Source: Nymphaea colorata
Lineage: Eukaryota > Streptophyta > Magnoliopsida > Nymphaeales > Nymphaeaceae
Direction of reading: 5' to 3'
Assembly: GCF_008831285.2 (NCBI RefSeq)
Contig: NC_045140.1
Coordinates: forward strand, 22,214,131-22,278,130
DNA: 64,000 bases
Under the pieces are notes generated by a model. It saw only the letters and a program-made list of their open reading frames with translations, made no database searches and was not told the DNA's origin. The translations under genes were made by a program, and so were the position numbers. This document shows, piece by piece, positions 59,708 through 64,000 of this stretch. Each line of letters opens with the position of its first letter. The first letter of the stretch is position 1.

Positions 59708-62700
59708 AGTCCCTGCGTTTAAATTGCTCTTGGTGCCTCTAATATGAAAAAGGCTACTCCATGCAAGAGGCCACGCGTTACGCCTCTACTTTGGCAACTT
59801 CTGTAAGTTGAATTTCACAAAGATGAAGTTATTGTATATCCTCAGTCTATCATGTTAACACCAATTAGAAATTCATTTATTAACAATTCTTTGTTAGCTA
59901 GACTGTGATTGCCAGCCTTGAGTAGTCGCTTTACTTGTCGATGTTGAAATTCAACAAACTTAGACGACAAAAGTTAACTAATTGATAACAGTAGTAACAT
60001 AAGCGTTTCATATTTAAATCTCTATGTTTAAAACACGGTGATTTTAATTTGTAAACGAAAATGGCAAAAAGTAAAATAAAAACCAAATAATTCTTCGTGT
60101 TTGGGCCAACTCAGGGATTCTCTTTAGTTTGCTTTCGATCGTCTCTTGGGTGATACTTTTTCATGATAAACGATGTTGGACTTGCTACACACGTGATGGC
60201 GTAAGTCTTGTCCTTCAAAAAGTGTCTTTTGTTGATTCTTTTCATGCGTTTGGTTATTTATCCACTGATTCAAGATTTGTAGGATCTGAGATTCAGATCC
60301 TTCAGACTTTTCTCGAGTAAAGGTTTTGAATATAGGTTTCATGTAGAATCTAAGTATGAATGTTGTCACATCGGCATTTCCGAGTTGGAAAGAAAATCTT
60401 CTGTTACATCAATGCTTCTATGTGGATGATCTCTCTCGCCCTCTCTTGCTCGTGTGCGCCTGTTCGCCATGGCAGTAGCGACGATGGGTGGCACTTATAA
60501 CCAAAGGCATGCGTCATTAACCTTAGAGAGCATCACTCACTGCATTGTTTGCGTCATGGAACTTGCCATCGGTGACCCAAAAATGCACTAATGGTTCACT
60601 CAATTCGCCCTTCAACAATGGCGAATGCTGTTGCAAACCAACATGGTACCCAAATGGGCCGGGCAACCATTTGCTTCTGCAGGTAAAAATTAAGTGACTG
60701 AATTTAAAATAACTCTTCTCAAATTCATTGTACTACAAATCGTCAGTAATTTGTGTCTGTGCAACCTATGTGAGCATTCAAAATTTTGGAGTTCAGCAAA
60801 AAAGTTGGTTGACTTTTATTTCCTTACAGAATCCTATCGTACAATTAAAAAATGTATAATATTTTAGTAGATTATATAGGTTGTTCATCATAACGATCAG
60901 CACTATTCTGTTCTCGTTTAGATACCCATTTTTATTTTTTTATATTCTTTACCAAAGATGATTCTAGTGTTTAATTTATTTATGTTCCAGAAACTTGGAA
61001 GTAGTCCATAGATCAAGGGAACAGCTTATTTTCTTCATCAAAATTGACACGTGTAACGTATTAACAGATTTCCAACTAAATACAAAATATAAGTGCGTGA
61101 TTTTTTTTTTTAATGACCTGAGCTTTACACTCCACCACTACCACTTAGGATTAGCCTGAGCATCAGCCGACTCGGCCCGGCTCGATAAGGAGCCGGGTTC
61201 AAACCAGCTCAACAACCGAAACTTGGATTTGGATTTGGCTCGACCATTCAAATCCAATCTTGAGCTTGGCCTAAGCTCGACCTGATTAAAATAAAAATTT
61301 ATTTTTAATATAAAATAATATATATATATATATATAATCTTAATAAAATATTATATATATTAATAAAATAAATATTAAATAAATATCAAACCCACCAGTT
61401 TATCGGGCTCAACCAGGTCAACCCTATAAATTATCAGGCGGATCCGATGACTTTTTTTCGGGTCCCAGCTTTGGCCTAAGTTGGATTGGGTACCGGGTAC
61501 ACATGCATGGTTTGAGGCTTAGTTAGCTCTCATTCTCCTCTTTCCAAATCTTGAGTTGTGTGGGTGGGTGGCTATAATCCAAGGAAATTTACCCTGACCT
61601 GTGGCGGCAAACCCAGGATGGGTGGATGGGTTTGAAATATGAAAATAAAAGAATTAATCTGAAATAGAGCTAATAAGGTGGAAGAATTAATTGTAAATTT
61701 GCCCGTTTTCCAACAAGTAAAGAACATGAATTAATTAAAAAAATGTGCCTTTTTAAAGAAAAGTAAAGAACATACGGGTAAAATAAAATTAAGGACTCCT
61801 AAAGGACCAAAATACCCTTTATACAGAACCGTGTTCAGCCGAAGCATCCAGCGCGGCCTGGTTGTCTTGAGGGGACAGAAAGGGGAATTCACAATGTCTG
61901 CATCCTTTGAACTTCTCATCCTTCCTGCTCATTATTGGTGGAGGTGGAACCGAGTACTGTTTTCTTGGTTCATAATCAAAGGGGAAAAAAATATGACTAA
62001 TACCAAAAAAAAAAAATCATGTACATTCTGCGGTAACCTACGGTGGCACTTGATTATTTACTTTACTTTTAAGATATGGAATCTGAAGATTTTACTCTTA
62101 AAATTTCAAAACCGTTGATTTTTAACAAAAATTTAAAATCCTTTTTTGAAGGGGCATTGATGACGCTATAGATTTGTGAACCGTGCATCTCAAGTTAAAA
62201 TCATTCTTCAGTTGACCAACTTAACTTGACGTATAATGAAAATCATAAATTGGTGGGTCTCAAATTTATGAACGTGAATTTGAGGTAGGCCTTGTGTTAA
62301 CTTAAACCTTAAGGCGTTTCGATCCCATCTTCATGCTTACGGGAATAATGAAATTCATCCTTTTGCTTATTGTGGAGTAGGATTCAACAGATTTTAACGA
62401 TTGGTTTTTTGGTGCTGTTAACGGCTAACAATTGATGATGTAACAACTCGACCCACTCTTGTGATCGGACTCCAGATTAGGCAGATCCCAATCCACCCCT
62501 TATCAATTTAGACTCCAACCTCCAAAAAATTAAAAACCAAGACAACCATCTATTCAGTAATTTTTTATAAGCAGATCTCTCAACTTTTTTTTTCAACATT
62601 TACATCCATCTCCAAATATAATAAGTTCAATCGATTGTACGAAGCAATGCAATTTAGCAAGAACATCATGTGGGTGGCGCACCATTTATTCTCTACTTGA

Positions 62701-62922
62701 TAAACCCAACCCACTCTTAATCCCTAACAATTTTGATTTAGAAAGAAACCATAACTATTACCCACTTTAACAATAAAAGTGTCTTGAAAATAACTCATAA
62801 TTTTAAATATAAAACTAAACTTTTGAGTAATGGACGACGAGTAATAGCAGGATACTTTACTTTGCTCACGATCACCAGCACCAACCGTAACTTATTCAAG
62901 AACACGTTCATTTTTGGCGGCA
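59708..62922. other. Intergenic between SCY2 and the UGT
   Basis: The left part is SCY2 3' UTR and the right end is the 3' flank of the minus-strand UGT. No other gene could be supported. A GC/AT mosaic segment of repeat appearance lies at about 61155-61500. Confidence 0.5.
61155..61500. repeat. Probable dispersed repeat with GC-rich arms and AT core
   Basis: GC-rich arms rich in CGGCTCGA and GGGCTCAACC-type words surround an AT core with TA runs (61320-61375). GAGCTTGGCCTAAGCTCGAC near 61263 and AGCTTTGGCCTAAGTTGGA near 61467 are similar and in direct orientation. Words of this kind are common in plant transposon-derived repeats. Ends are undefined. Confidence 0.4.
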
Positions 62923-64000
62923 TCACATGGAAACTCCTGCGCGTAGATGGCTCACCAAAGAGCTCAGGCTAGTGCGAGACGACCCGCTCGGCCCGACAGC
63001 TCTCTTCGCAGCGCAGCCGATCTCCATCGCCTTGGCTCTCGCGCGACAGCCCTCTTCCCCCAGCATCAGCTCCACCACTCTCCTGCCCACCGTCTCCCGC
63101 GCCACCACTCCTCCCGTGGGAGTCACCGTCCGGATTCCAGCTCCAAGGTCATCGACCACCATCTTCTCGTTCAGAGGCTGCTCTGCCATGAGGGGCAAAG
63201 TCAACATGGGCACCCCAGCCGAGAGGCTTTCCATGACCGAGTTCCAGCCGCAGTGTGTCAAGAAACCACCCACGGCGGGATGGGACAAGATCATCAACTG
63301 TGGTGCCCACTCCTTCAAGAGCATCCCCCTTCCGGCCAGACGCTCTTCGAACCCAGCGGGCGCCTCCCATGCTTTCGACCTTACTACCAGCACAAACGGG
63401 CAACCGCTGGCCTCCAGCCCCCGCGCGATCTCCGTCAGCTGGCTGTTCGCAGCGGGTGCTTGCGACCCGAAGGAGGCGTAGATGACGGACGCCGGGCGAC
63501 CTCCGCGGGCGTCCAGCCAACTGGTGCACGTATTCCAGACGTGGGAACTCACGTCAGCCCGCCTCCTTTCCGCCACCTCGTTGAATAGGGAAACGGGGCC
63601 CAGGCACCAGACACGCCGGTAGTAACGGGACAGCACGTGAGACACATAGAGCGGCTCGAGCTCGAGGAAGGTGTTGAGTATGGCGCCGTGGCTCCGGAGC
63701 TCGGCTTGGGCACATTCGGCGACGACCTCCGCGAACGGGTTGGTCTCATCAGAAGCGTTTATTAATGGCATGGGGATCTGGGATTTGGTGAGCACGACCT
63801 TGGTGGGCAACCCGGGAACCTCGAAGGCCTCGGAATCCGAGAGCACATTCTTATGAGGCTTGTTTGATTCAATGGACTTGCAGACGCAGGTGGCATAGGC
63901 ACTCAACCCATGGAACACCAATCTGGGGATGTTGAACTTGGAAGAGGAGTCGAGGGTCCAAGGGAGGAAGAAGTCGGAGATGATGCAGAGAGGAGGAGGG
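62923..64000 (-). CDS. Family 1 UDP-glycosyltransferase (UGT73/UGT90-like), 5' part beyond window
   Basis: The frame is open from the window edge (first full codon at 63999) to a stop at 62925-62923, giving about 359 C-terminal residues with no intron. At the edge the protein reads CIISDFFLPW, usual about a quarter of the way into the family, so roughly 110 residues are missing. The PSPG sugar-donor box is complete, running from WAPQLMILSHPAVGGFLTHC through GWNSVMESLSAGVPMLTLP to AEQ, including the HCGWNS core. Family members transfer sugar, usually glucose, from UDP-sugar to small acceptors such as flavonoids, hormones or terpenoids in the cytosol. The N-terminal half (FHGLSAYATC, HKNVLSDSE, LTKSQIP) suggests UGT73 (group D), while YASFGSQAPAANSQL and MAEQPLNEKMV resemble UGT90 (group C). 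Acceptor cannot be read. Strikingly GC-rich compared with its flanks. Confidence 0.93.
   Translation of the reverse strand, partial: PPPLCIISDFFLPWTLDSSSKFNIPRLVFHGLSAYATCVCKSIESNKPHKNVLSDSEAFEVPGLPTKVVLTKSQIPMPLINASDETNPFAEVVAECAQAELRSHGAILNTFLELEPLYVSHVLSRYYRRVWCLGPVSLFNEVAERRRADVSSHVWNTCTSWLDARGGRPASVIYASFGSQAPAANSQLTEIARGLEASGCPFVLVVRSKAWEAPAGFEERLAGRGMLLKEWAPQLMILSHPAVGGFLTHCGWNSVMESLSAGVPMLTLPLMAEQPLNEKMVVDDLGAGIRTVTPTGGVVARETVGRRVVELMLGEEGCRARAKAMEIGCAAKRAVGPSGSSRTSLSSLVSHLRAGVSM

Overview
The window is nuclear DNA from a flowering plant. Its genes carry GT-AG introns, the intergenic space is AT-rich and full of microsatellites, and the recognisable proteins are plant-specific: a SMAX1-type karrikin/strigolactone repressor, a CSLC xyloglucan backbone synthase, a plastid SecY2 translocon, an AVT1-type vacuolar amino acid transporter and a family 1 UDP-glycosyltransferase. 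I cannot fix the lineage from sequence alone. No organelle, bacterial or viral genes, rRNA, canonical tRNA or CRISPR arrays were seen.

Layout. (1) 528-1542, + strand: last exon of an unrecognised acidic, serine-rich protein. (2) 1.5-17.0 kb: about 15 kb without a supportable gene, holding tandem repeats (one of 145 bp x 3), microsatellites and an AT-rich dispersed repeat. (3) 17034-20801, +: complete three-exon SMAX1-like gene. (4) 20.8-29.5 kb: intergenic, containing a compact LTR retrotransposon at 24769-26793 with two LTRs, primer-binding site, polypurine tract and a perfect 5-bp target duplication, but no gag or pol. (5) 29543-35517, - strand: complete 12-exon AVT1-like transporter, including coding exons of only 24 and 20 nt. 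(6) 35.5-47.6 kb: gene-poor. (7) 47648-50324, +: complete five-exon CSLC gene. (8) 53759-59707, +: complete eight-exon SCY2 gene, with an apparent decayed copy of one exon end and its splice donor inside the following intron. (9) 62923 to the right edge, -: 3' part of a UGT running off the window.

The exon joins of the four complete genes were worked out by hand. Each uses GT and AG borders, keeps phase, and gives a total coding length divisible by three (SMAX1-like 1077 aa, AVT1-like 536 aa, CSLC 688 aa, SCY2 533 aa). The genes do not form a functional cluster; this is an ordinary chromosomal neighbourhood.

The points most worth following up are the replacement of the conserved RGKT degradation motif by RRRT in the SMAX1-like protein, the intact non-autonomous LTR element, the two AVT1 micro-exons, and the duplicated exon-end/splice donor in SCY2. 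I did not find a clearly new biological system.
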